Below are positions 1-5,349 of a stretch of DNA of 5,349 nucleotides, in pieces (within the stretch, counting starts at the first letter, position 1; the number at the start of each line of letters is the position of its first letter). The translations under genes were made by a program, and so were the position numbers. The notes beneath the pieces were generated by a model that did no database searches, was not told the origin of the DNA, and saw only the letters and a list, made by a program, of their open reading frames with translations. Origin of the DNA: Paludibacteraceae bacterium (GTDB taxonomy: Bacteria; Bacteroidota; Bacteroidia; Bacteroidales; Paludibacteraceae); contig CANIXM010000161.1 of assembly GCA_947471245.1 (NCBI GenBank), forward strand, positions 1 through 5,349, in the 5' to 3' direction.

Positions 1-894
1 GGAAGTTGCAGCAGTTCCGACGTTGATGTTTATTGCAACGAAAGTATTATTCATTCCAGATTTGGTGAAAGTACCATCATTGATAGAAGAACTACCCCCA
101 ATAACATTGCCAGTGACAGTGAAACCAGAACCAGAAGTATTGTTGATATAAATGGCATTATAAGCAACAGATGCAGTAGGAATAAAAAGGCTGGTTTCGT
201 ATATACTGTTATTATTAATTGTAGAAGCCGTAGTATTACTTGTAAGATAAATTCCGTTTGAAGCAACTCCTTTATTGAAACAGTCATAAATTTTGTTATT
301 ACTTATGACGATTCCGCTATTCTCCTTCGCAGCAGTTCCAGAAGAATAAATGGCATTGATGGGTCTATTGGCATTGGACGAAGCTGAGATGTTATTGTTA
401 TCAATCACATTTCCGTCATTACCAGTGGTACCAGTGGTGGTACTAAAAAATACTACACCACTTGAAGTGTTGGTTTCAGAACCCAAGATATTACAATACT
501 GTATAGCATTGTTAGAAGCATCATTTATAAATCGAATGGTAGAAGTACCTGCAGTACTGGAATTATTGGCATTAGAAATTGTCAAATCAGGAGTTGTGCC
601 CGTAGCTCCTACCCTACCATCAATAGTTACATTATCAGCACCACTGAGGTCGATAAGAGGTGTGGCCACATTTCCAAGAATGGAAAGTCCTGAAACGGTA
701 GGATAGACAAGTACTGAAGTATAATTGGCAGATCCTGTACCACTAGCATTGAGAATGGCTGCAGCAGCTTCAGAAGTAGAAGCATTGAGTCTTAACTCCA
801 AACTACCTGTATGTGTACCTGCATTGATGGCACTGAAGGCACCGCGTAAGGTGTTATATCCTGCTTGAAGAACGCCTGATTTGTACACATCCAC
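1..894 (-). repeat. Long internal repeat, copy 2 (residues 797-1094, continues beyond left edge)
   Basis: The second copy of the module starts after the closing segment TPTMGAFEIG. It repeats the order of blocks of copy 1: GAFSAIN at about 814, LNAS at 844, VTIDGR at 885, TPDLTISN, TAGTSTIRFIN, SGVVFFST, NAIYSSGTA and FTKSG. The register is still exactly 770 residues at position 1, with only small compensating insertions and deletions before residue 885. The rest of the unit, and possibly more units, lie to the left of the window. Confidence 0.9.
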
Positions 895-3282
895 ATTGGT
901 AAGCAAGGTGCCAATTTCAAAAGCACCCATGGTAGGAGTAGCTAACCTACCCGCACCGGTGTAATCAGACCCAACACCAGTACCTGTTGTTCCTAGAAGG
1001 ATAACCGATGAAGGCAAATAATTGTTAGCCACTGTACCACCAGCATTGGCAAAAGCTGGATTAATACTCACACTGTTTGAATTTTGCCCAGTAGCAGTTT
1101 GAAGGGCGGAAAGTGAAGTCCTTGCTGACCCAAAATAAGCAAAAACACTTCCTGTACCAGTTGAGAAATAATCATTATAATCAATAGAATAAGTACCACC
1201 AGTAGATGACACGTACAATGGGTAATGCAGATTTGCCCCTGAGACAGTAGAACGAGCATTTACCAAAATATTGTTTTTAATATTCCTTACATTGTTATTA
1301 GAAGCACTGTAAAGTGCATAAGACTTTGGGGTAGCTCCTGAGGCCAAACTACCAAACAAATATATGGTATTATAATACATGCTATTAGTTGTACCAGTAG
1401 CACCCGTTTCATACATTCCATAAAGAGTAGTTGCTGTATTACCGCCCAGTGAAATAACATTATTTGAATAAGTAGTAGTACCTGCAGCAATTCTGATTCC
1501 AAAAATTGAAGCTAAAGCACCTGTAGATAGGTTTGACAGGTTATATATAAAGTTTTGAGACACGGTGTTGGAGGCAGTTCCGGCAGAAAAATAGAGACCA
1601 GTCACAACCACACTTGCAGAACCAGAATATGTGGATGATAGATTATAAATGGTATTGCCTGAAACTGTTCGTTGAGTTGTGCTTCCAGAAATTGAGATTC
1701 CCATAACTGAAGCTCCACTGGTAGTTCCCACATTAGCATTCATGGCAGTAAGGTCATGAATGGTATTATTGGAAATGGTATTGGTACCAGCAGTAGAAAC
1801 AATGCCATTGACAACACCAAAATTAGGATTGGTCGAGCTATTTATCAAATTAGAAATCTTATTGTCAGTGACATTGACAGTGGCAGTACCGGATGAGTAT
1901 ATTCCATAAACATACTGACCAGTGGATGTACTTGCAGATCCGGCATTGATACTTGAAGACGTATTATCATCACCAATAACGTTGTTGATGATGTACATAT
2001 TTCCAGCAGATGAATTTTTATAGATTCCATAAAAATTGGTAGATGCAGTACCAACGTTATTAGTGGTAATAGATGCGATGGTATTGTTTCTACAATCTAC
2101 CATCCCTGAACTAGTCACATATACACCATACACATTTGCATTGGTGGCACCCCCACTCACAGAAATACAACCATTTCCTGACGGAGCACCGATAATATTT
2201 CCTTGGTCAGTCCCTACATTTACCGAACCTGCGGTAATATAAATTCCTGCAAAGGTGGCTGCACCAGAATTTGTCCATGAAATATTTTTGATAGTGTTGT
2301 TTTGAATACAAGTCACAGTTCCTGTTCCGACATTAACACTGATGGCGTAACAGTTATTGTTATTCCCAGACTTGGTAAACACCCCAGTATTGCCCGATAC
2401 ACTGCCTCCGATAGTATTGCCAGTAACCACAAAACCAGTACCAGTGGCATTGTTGAGATAAATCAAATTGTAAGTAACAGCAGCCGTAGTAACAAGAGAG
2501 GTTGTTTCGTAAATACTATTACCAATAATAGAACAAGCAGTAGTATTGGAAGACAAATTAATGGCAGAGCTTGCAGAAGCAAGATTGATAAAATTATATA
2601 TGTTATTATTACTAATATTGATACCTGTATTTAATTTGCCAGCTGTTCCTGAAGAGAAAATTGCATTCAGAGGTCGGTTTGCAGCCGTGGTAGAACTAAT
2701 GTTGTTGTAGGAGATGGTGTTGTTATTATTTCCTTGACCTCCAGTAGAAGTGCTGAAGAAAACGACACCACTTGTGGAATTGGTTTCAGCACCCAAAATA
2801 TTGGTGTATTGTATGGTGCTATTGACAGTACCATTGATAAAACGGATGGTAGAAGTACCAGCAGTGTTGGAAGTAGAAGTATTGGAAATGGTCAAATCTG
2901 GAGTTGATCCAGTGGCGTTCAAGCGACCATCGATGGTGACACTCTCTGCTCCATTGAGGTTGATTATTGGTGCACCAGCAATGCTACCAGTGATGGTTTT
3001 TCCAGAGACAATGGGGTATATAACTACCGAAGTATATCCAGCACTTGCGTTAAGCGTGGCAGTTGCAGTCTCGGTGGTATTGTCCTTGATTTGAATTGTG
3101 ACAACTCCATTATAGGCACTACCCGCATTGGTGTTGATAGCATCGAAAGCCAGTTTTAGAGTGGTAAAATCACTTCCAGTTGCGCCTACGGTTTTGGTTA
3201 TGTCAGCAAAAATATAAGAAGTAGAACAAAACAATAAAAAAGAAACAGTCAGAAATGCTTTAAGGTGTAATACTTTCTTCAT
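1..3282 (-). CDS. Giant secreted beta-helix repeat protein, probable T9SS cargo/adhesin (C-terminus beyond left edge)
   Basis: The frame is open from ATG at 3282 to the window edge: 1094 codons, no stop, no frameshift, and no C-terminus visible. Residues 1-26 form a type I signal peptide (MKK start, hydrophobic core, cut predicted after YIFA). From about residue 106 to 690 there are many short beta-helix coils with N-N-x-I type turns (for example NNTI, GNTIYNL, NNVIG), very rich in Asn, Thr, Ser and Gly and poor in charge. A closing segment follows, with DYNDYFSTGTGS near 701-712 and TPTMGAFEIG at 782-791, as commonly ends such helices. At about 797 the module restarts (see the repeat entries). 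The architecture matches the large right-handed beta-helix surface proteins of Bacteroidota, which usually end in a T9SS sorting domain; that end is not in the window. Ligand and exact role are unknown; adhesion or a surface coat is inference. The start is fixed by the signal peptide; no clear Shine-Dalgarno precedes it, which is normal in this phylum. Confidence 0.9.
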   Translation of the reverse strand, partial: MKKVLHLKAFLTVSFLLFCSTSYIFADITKTVGATGSDFTTLKLAFDAINTNAGSAYNGVVTIQIKDNTTETATATLNASAGYTSVVIYPIVSGKTITGSIAGAPIINLNGAESVTIDGRLNATGSTPDLTISNTSTSNTAGTSTIRFINGTVNSTIQYTNILGAETNSTSGVVFFSTSTGGQGNNNNTISYNNISSTTAANRPLNAIFSSGTAGKLNTGINISNNNIYNFINLASASSAINLSSNTTACSIIGNSIYETTSLVTTAAVTYNLIYLNNATGTGFVVTGNTIGGSVSGNTGVFTKSGNNNNCYAISVNVGTGTVTCIQNNTIKNISWTNSGAATFAGIYITAGSVNVGTDQGNIIGAPSGNGCISVSGGATNANVYGVYVTSSGMVDCRNNTIASITTNNVGTASTNFYGIYKNSSAGNMYIINNVIGDDNTSSSINAGSASTSTGQYVYGIYSSGTATVNVTDNKISNLINSSTNPNFGVVNGIVSTAGTNTISNNTIHDLTAMNANVGTTSGASVMGISISGSTTQRTVSGNTIYNLSSTYSGSASVVVTGLYFSAGTASNTVSQNFIYNLSNLSTGALASIFGIRIAAGTTTYSNNVISLGGNTATTLYGMYETGATGTTNSMYYNTIYLFGSLASGATPKSYALYSASNNNVRNIKNNILVNARSTVSGANLHYPLYVSSTGGTYSIDYNDYFSTGTGSVFAYFGSARTSLSALQTATGQNSNSVSINPAFANAGGTVANNYLPSSVILLGTTGTGVGSDYTGAGRLATPTMGAFEIGTLLTNVDVYKSGVLQAGYNTLRGAFSAINAGTHTGSLELRLNASTSEAAAAILNASGTGSANYTSVLVYPTVSGLSILGNVATPLIDLSGADNVTIDGRVGATGTTPDLTISNANNSSTAGTSTIRFINDASNNAIQYCNILGSETNTSSGVVFFSTTTGTTGNDGNVIDNNNISASSNANRPINAIYSSGTAAKENSGIVISNNKIYDCFNKGVASNGIYLTSNTTASTINNNSIYETSLFIPTASVAYNAIYINNTSGSGFTVTGNVIGGSSSINDGTFTKSGMNNTFVAININVGTAATS
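2311..3204 (-). repeat. Long internal repeat, copy 1 (residues 27-324 of the giant protein; counterpart of copy 2)
   Basis: This stretch begins right after the signal peptide and matches the segment ending at the left window edge with a constant offset of 770 residues (2310 bp). Anchors seen in both copies include FxAIN near residue 46, LNAS near 77, VTIDGR at 115, TPDLTISN, TAGTSTIRFIN, SGVVFFST, NAI-SSGTA and FTKSG. By eye about two thirds of residues are identical in the best-aligned part (115-230). Synonymous differences are frequent, so the duplication is not recent. This entry covers only the part whose partner is visible; the full unit is about 770 residues. Confidence 0.9.
3205..3282 (-). 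other. Signal peptide of the giant protein
   Basis: The first 26 residues have a basic n-region (MKKVLHLK), a hydrophobic core (AFLTVSFLLF) and a small-residue cleavage site after Ala26 (YIFA/DI). A cysteine at residue 19 is preceded by LLF, which lacks the small residue at -1 expected of a lipobox, so Sec/signal peptidase I export is more likely than lipoprotein processing. Confidence 0.85.
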
Positions 3283-3427
3283 ACCATTTTTGAATTAATG
3301 AAATTAGTTGATGAGTTGACTTTTAGAATCAACCTAGATTCGGCTAAAAAAGTTCATAAAACTTTCATGTTTAACACATTAGTAAACGGGATAAACATTT
3401 ACAGAAATTATTCACTTTTCAGCACTA

Positions 3428-3457
3428 CAAAACTAATTCATTTATGGATTAAGAAAG
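3428..3457 (-). promoter_or_regulatory. Candidate Bacteroidota-type promoter for the giant gene
   Basis: Read on the minus strand, 3435-3428 is TAGTTTTG, a full match to the Bacteroidota -7 box TAnnTTTG. The upstream element is weak: TTTC at 3456-3453, 17 bases away, against an expected TTTG at 19-21. Transcription would start near 3422 and give a leader of about 140 bases before the ATG at 3282. Chance matches are common in such AT-rich DNA. Confidence 0.4.
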
Positions 3458-3693
3458 TAGTACTAAAAGTCTATATTATTCATTATTAGACATTTAACAC
3501 TGACAGTGATTGTAAACAAAATATAACACAATTGAAATATTTTCATAAAGAAAATATCAGATAAAATGACTATAAGTGAACCAATGAAGTGTAACATCAC
3601 TCGACAAAAGTCCAACAAATATAGAGTCAAGAAAGTGTTATTAAAAATGGGGAGATTGAAAATAAAAAATTTATAGTTGATTGGTCAAATTAT

Positions 3694-3710
3694 ATATCTG
3701 CAACAGATAT
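3694..3710 (-). terminator. Small hairpin downstream of the 254-residue secreted-protein gene
   Basis: A perfect 7-bp inverted repeat (ATATCTG, loop CAA, CAGATAT) lies 24 bases past the stop codon at 3734. The stem is AT-rich and no T-run follows on the minus strand, so it is at best a weak terminator or an RNA 3'-end structure. Confidence 0.25.
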
Positions 3711-3733
3711 TAACATTTATTAATGCGGCATGG

Positions 3734-4498
3734 TCAATTAATTTTAAATTTGACAGTTTTCGAGCAAAAATTTGTATTTATGACAACTATATACACTCCT
3801 GGTTTTAAGTCAGTTGGATATTCATTTAGCTGATTAGGGGTCACGGTCTGATGAGACACAACAATGCCAGTGGAAGCTTGTAAAATATCCATGCTGAAGG
3901 TCAGGTCAGTGTCATTGCGAACAAAAACAGTAGAGGAAATCGAATATACAACTAGAGGTGATTGCGATGCATCAGACACTGAAGTTGGGATACCTCCACC
4001 ATCCACCCATTGCGGACTGGAGGTGTACATCACAAATCGTTTGGAAGCTGGTTGCTGTTTTGGCGTCTTGAATACATACTTCACTCCAGCGGTGGTAATA
4101 TCAATAAGAGTATCCATCACCACATCATATAGGTAAAGCACTTTATAAGCATTGGACAAGTTCTGATGCATGACACTTAATGTATAAACCGTATCTATGC
4201 CAGACTTAAAATAAAGATTTACTTCATTCACGTCATTGACGGCATCTATCTGATACTTACTATTATCTATTTCTTGAGCAAATAACTGCACAAAAGTCGA
4301 GGAGGTGTTGGTTTCATATCCATCCCATCCATTATCAAAATTATGCGTACAAAGTGGGTTGGTGATGAACCACACACAGTCGGCATTGGTAGCGCCTGTC
4401 ACATCAATGCGAGTAGAAATGGCACTTGATGCAGCATGCGCATTAGTACCACAGAAAATTAGTGCCAACAGTACAATGAAAGAAGTAGTTTTTTTCAT
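3734..4498 (-). CDS. Small secreted protein with T9SS type A-like C-terminal sorting domain
   Basis: The product has 254 residues from the ATG at 4498, chosen because it gives a clean signal peptide (MKKTTSFIVLLALIFC..., cut after AHA at residue 22). Upstream in-frame ATGs at 4510 and 4564 would add an unlikely Cys/Phe-rich extension. After the signal comes an all-beta domain with FDNGWDGYE at about 54-62, YFKSGIDTVYTL at about 96-107 and LYLYDVVMDTLIDIT at about 121-135, then YVF and KRFVMY. This pattern is familiar from the beta-sandwich just before the sorting domain in large T9SS proteins. The last 60 or so residues end in DLKPGVYIVVINT and KTVKFKIN, the hallmark of a T9SS type A sorting domain (PGxYxV, then a Lys-containing final strand). 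It is predicted to cross the outer membrane by T9SS and be secreted or anchored at the surface. It looks like the tail of a giant adhesin in stand-alone form; substrate and function are unknown. It lies upstream of the giant gene in the same direction. No clear Shine-Dalgarno is visible. Confidence 0.85.
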   Translation of the reverse strand: MKKTTSFIVLLALIFCGTNAHAASSAISTRIDVTGATNADCVWFITNPLCTHNFDNGWDGYETNTSSTFVQLFAQEIDNSKYQIDAVNDVNEVNLYFKSGIDTVYTLSVMHQNLSNAYKVLYLYDVVMDTLIDITTAGVKYVFKTPKQQPASKRFVMYTSSPQWVDGGGIPTSVSDASQSPLVVYSISSTVFVRNDTDLTFSMDILQASTGIVVSHQTVTPNQLNEYPTDLKPGVYIVVINTNFCSKTVKFKIN

Positions 4499-4563
4499 AA
4501 GCAAAGGCATTAATTGGTTAGTTACGAGACAGCAAAAAAAGTAGCATACACTCAACAAATACA

Positions 4564-4574
4564 CCCACAGTGGG
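4564..4574. promoter_or_regulatory. Perfect dyad CCCACAGTGGG, possible operator
   Basis: An 11-base dyad (CCCAC, A, GTGGG) lies 66 bases upstream of the secreted-protein start and directly beside a near-promoter sequence (TGTATTTG, minus strand). It stands out as GC-rich in AT-rich DNA. A second small stem, GCATT/AATGC with a 4-base loop, follows at 4574-4587. A regulator-binding role is inference only. Confidence 0.25.
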
Positions 4575-4876
4575 CATTGTTAAATGCATCAATTTTTGGT
4601 AAAACGGCAACAATACCACTTTTTGAAAATCATGTTTCGAAAAAAGAAGTGCTGATAATTGAAACCATAATATTACAAAGTTCGAATTGATCTATTTGGC
4701 ACACCTAACCGAAAATCAGCGAGCCAACAATCAACATAAAACGCTTTAAAATGAAACAGTTACACACGAATGGTAAAGGAACAATGAGAATGAAGCAAAT
4801 ACAACAGCCAAAAGATGTTATTGAGCATAAATTTGGCATTGTGGTGATTGAGAAGGCAAATAAAAGTGGCAATATG

Positions 4877-4932
4877 CGGCGATATTTGCTTTGCGATATT
4901 TTGCCTACGGCGGTATTTGCTTCGCGATATTT
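4877..4932. repeat. 25-bp imperfect direct repeat at 31-bp spacing, itself made of CGATATTT units
   Basis: Copies at 4877-4901 and 4908-4932 agree at 23 of 25 positions. Each contains two CGATATTT-like octamers 14 bases apart, so the octamer occurs at 4880, 4894, 4911 (as CGGTATTT) and 4925. GCAAATA at 4856-4862 pairs with TATTTGC at 4883-4889, adding an inverted arm. It resembles a dispersed intergenic repeat; copies elsewhere in the genome cannot be seen from here. Confidence 0.7.
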
Positions 4933-4934
4933 AA

Positions 4935-4958
4935 TTTGTGACTTTGTGTCTTTGTGTT
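4935..4958. repeat. Three tandem TTTGTGnn octamers
   Basis: TTTGTG recurs at 4935, 4943 and 4951 with an exact 8-base period (TTTGTGAC, TTTGTGTC, TTTGTGTT). It begins directly after the last CGATATTT unit. Similar CTTTGTG runs are, from memory, a common intergenic low-complexity element in Bacteroidota and other phyla. Confidence 0.75.
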
Positions 4959-4975
4959 CAAAAAATGTTTTATCA

Positions 4976-4990
4976 GACGCCGCATGCGTC
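4976..4990. repeat. GC-rich inverted repeat GACGC-CGCAT-GCGTC
   Basis: A perfect 5-bp stem with a 5-base loop sits between the TTTGTG run and the TCAATTA run. On the minus strand it is followed by an AT-rich stretch with a T-run starting about 10 bases on, so it could act as a weak terminator of minus-strand transcripts, though no gene ends there. It is more likely part of the repeat mosaic. Confidence 0.5.
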
Positions 4991-4996
4991 GTTTCT

Positions 4997-5024
4997 TCAA
5001 TTATCAATTATCAATTATCAATTA
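4997..5024. repeat. Four tandem copies of TCAATTA
   Basis: The heptamer TCAATTA occurs four times without interruption or mismatch. Similar ATCAATT runs are, from memory, common between genes in Bacteroidota. A 7-base unit can stay open in several frames, which helps explain the long spurious frames crossing here. Such a tract may vary in copy number between strains. Confidence 0.9.
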
Positions 5025-5118
5025 TTTTCTTGCCTTTTGTTGTTTTATTCTCAATCTTTGGTTTGACCTACCTAATTCGTTATAGAACCAAATAAAATTT
5101 ATGCATTAATCATAGTTC

Positions 5119-5149
5119 ATTGTCATTTCCAAAATATTGGCTAAATTTG
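5119..5149 (+). promoter_or_regulatory. Bacteroidota-type promoter for pfp
   Basis: TAAATTTG at 5142-5149 is a full match to the -7 box TAnnTTTG. ATTG at 5119-5122 matches the -33 box TTTG at three of four bases, with the expected 19-base spacer. Transcription would start near 5155 and give a leader of about 40 bases. It is the best promoter in the window and lies properly placed before the pfp start. Confidence 0.65.
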
Positions 5150-5196
5150 CACGTGAAATTGAACAATGTCTCAAACTCAAAAATAGTAAATTAAAC

Positions 5197-5349
5197 ATGA
5201 AACCAATGACAAAAAGCCCATTGCAAATAGCTCGCGCGGCTTACCAACCAAAACTTCCTAATGCTCTGAAAGGCAATGTAGTTCTTAATGAAGGTGCTGC
5301 AACACAGTCAGTAGCTGATCAGGCAGACATCAAAAAGCTTTTCCCTAAC
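5197..5349 (+). CDS. pfp: Pyrophosphate-dependent 6-phosphofructokinase, N-terminal 51 codons (continues past right edge)
   Basis: The enzyme interconverts fructose 6-phosphate plus pyrophosphate and fructose 1,6-bisphosphate plus phosphate in the cytosol, a reversible glycolytic step used by many Bacteroidota in place of, or beside, the ATP-dependent enzyme. The visible N-terminus includes SPLQIARAAYQPKLP, then EGAATQSVADQ and IKKLFPN, which I recognise as the start of the long-form PPi-PFK of Bacteroides and relatives (about 550 residues). The catalytic regions (the GGD motif and the substrate-binding part) lie beyond the edge, so the call rests on N-terminal likeness only. Two starts are possible: ATG at 5197 (MKPMTKS) or ATG at 5206 (MTKS); relatives, as I recall them, begin MTKS, which favours 5206, while 5197 is given as the longer form. 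The leader is A-rich with no Shine-Dalgarno. A promoter lies about 50 bases upstream. Confidence 0.8.
   Translation, partial: MKPMTKSPLQIARAAYQPKLPNALKGNVVLNEGAATQSVADQADIKKLFPN

Larger units (their letters stand above)
3283..3733. other. AT-rich noncoding gap between the two secreted-protein genes
   Basis: These 451 bases hold no convincing gene; the only open frame (63 codons, plus strand from 3298) is AT-driven and has no recognisable features. The part next to the giant gene would be its 5' leader, with a small AT-rich hairpin at 3349-3365 (AAAGTT, 5-base loop, AACTTT) and an imperfect dyad at 3307-3333 (GTTGAT/ATCAAC). It also holds a TAnnTTTG box at 3428-3435, a second one at 3616-3623 with no recognisable upstream element, and a hairpin at 3694-3710. 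Confidence 0.6.
4499..5196. other. Noncoding region between divergent genes, with a repeat mosaic
   Basis: This region of about 700 bases separates the secreted-protein gene from pfp. Reading frames of 114 codons (plus, 4751-5095) and 100 codons (minus, 5007-4705) cross it, overlap each other and run through short tandem repeats, so both are judged spurious. The left part should hold the promoter of the secreted-protein gene, but no full TAnnTTTG box is seen there; the nearest is TGTATTTG at 4563-4556 on the minus strand. The middle (4877-5024) is repetitive. The right end carries the pfp promoter. Confidence 0.6.

Noticed and set aside
350..706. Plus-strand open frame of 118 codons, and a similar one at 2750-3094
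   Set aside because: The two resemble each other only because they are antisense to the two copies of the 770-residue repeat. The minus strand carries a continuous 1094-codon gene with a signal peptide and domain structure.
2302..2634. Plus-strand open frame of 110 codons and other short frames within 1-3282 on both strands
   Set aside because: They are shadows of the giant gene. Its Asn/Thr/Ser-rich coding sequence leaves other frames open, and none has family likeness.
3298..3489. 63-codon plus-strand open frame in the gap next to the giant gene
   Set aside because: The region is AT-rich, the product shows no recognisable features, and the frame lies over the likely leader and promoter of the giant gene.
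3616..3623. Second TAnnTTTG box on the minus strand (TATATTTG)
   Set aside because: It lacks a recognisable -33 element, would give a leader of over 300 bases, and such matches are expected by chance in AT-rich DNA.
3864..4136. Plus-strand open frames at 3864-4136 and 4305-4544
   Set aside because: They are antisense to the secreted-protein gene, which has a clear signal peptide and sorting domain.
4430..4498. Lipoprotein signal in the small secreted protein (LIFC) or in the giant protein (LLFC)
   Set aside because: Both have Phe just before Cys, where a lipobox needs Gly, Ala or Ser, and both have good signal peptidase I sites a few residues later.
4877..5024. Possible CRISPR array
   Set aside because: Only two longer repeat copies are present, with a 6-base gap between them and no unique spacers of normal length; the other units are simple tandem repeats. 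No cas gene is nearby.
4751..5095. 114-codon plus-strand frame and the overlapping 100-codon minus frame (5007-4705)
   Set aside because: They overlap antisense to each other and run through tandem repeats (CGATATTT, TTTGTG, TCAATTA). No domain is recognised. The first 40 codons of the plus frame look somewhat protein-like, so a small gene is not fully excluded.

Overview
The window looks like an AT-rich chromosomal segment from a member of the Bacteroidota. Four things point there: two secreted proteins of the kind exported by the type IX secretion system (T9SS), one with a recognisable C-terminal sorting domain; the N-terminus of a Bacteroides-type pyrophosphate-dependent phosphofructokinase; TAnnTTTG-type promoter boxes; and a lack of clear Shine-Dalgarno sequences. 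Genus and species cannot be told from the sequence.

Layout. Positions 1-3282 on the minus strand are one uninterrupted reading frame of 1094 codons. It starts with a signal peptide and runs off the left edge. It encodes a giant, Asn/Thr/Ser/Gly-rich, parallel beta-helix-like surface or secreted protein. After about 770 residues the protein restarts with a second copy of the same module, so the window shows about 1.4 units of a long in-frame repeat with a period of exactly 2310 bp. Positions 3283-3733 are a very AT-rich noncoding gap with a candidate promoter for the giant gene and a small hairpin behind the upstream gene. Positions 3734-4498 (minus) encode a compact 254-residue secreted protein: signal peptide, one all-beta domain and a T9SS type A-like C-terminal sorting domain. 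Positions 4499-5196 are a divergent noncoding region holding a perfect dyad, a mosaic of short tandem repeats (about 4877-5024) and a good Bacteroidota promoter. Positions 5197-5349 (plus) are the first 51 codons of pfp, cut by the right edge.

How the genes relate. The two minus-strand genes point the same way and both probably make cell-surface or secreted T9SS cargo. The 451-bp gap and the candidate promoter inside it suggest separate transcription units rather than a tight operon. pfp is a divergent housekeeping glycolysis gene with no evident functional link. Nearly all other open frames on the plus strand between 1 and 3282 are antisense shadows of the low-complexity giant gene. I see no strong evidence of a new biological system; the most notable items are the very long internal repeat of the giant protein and the repeat mosaic upstream of pfp.
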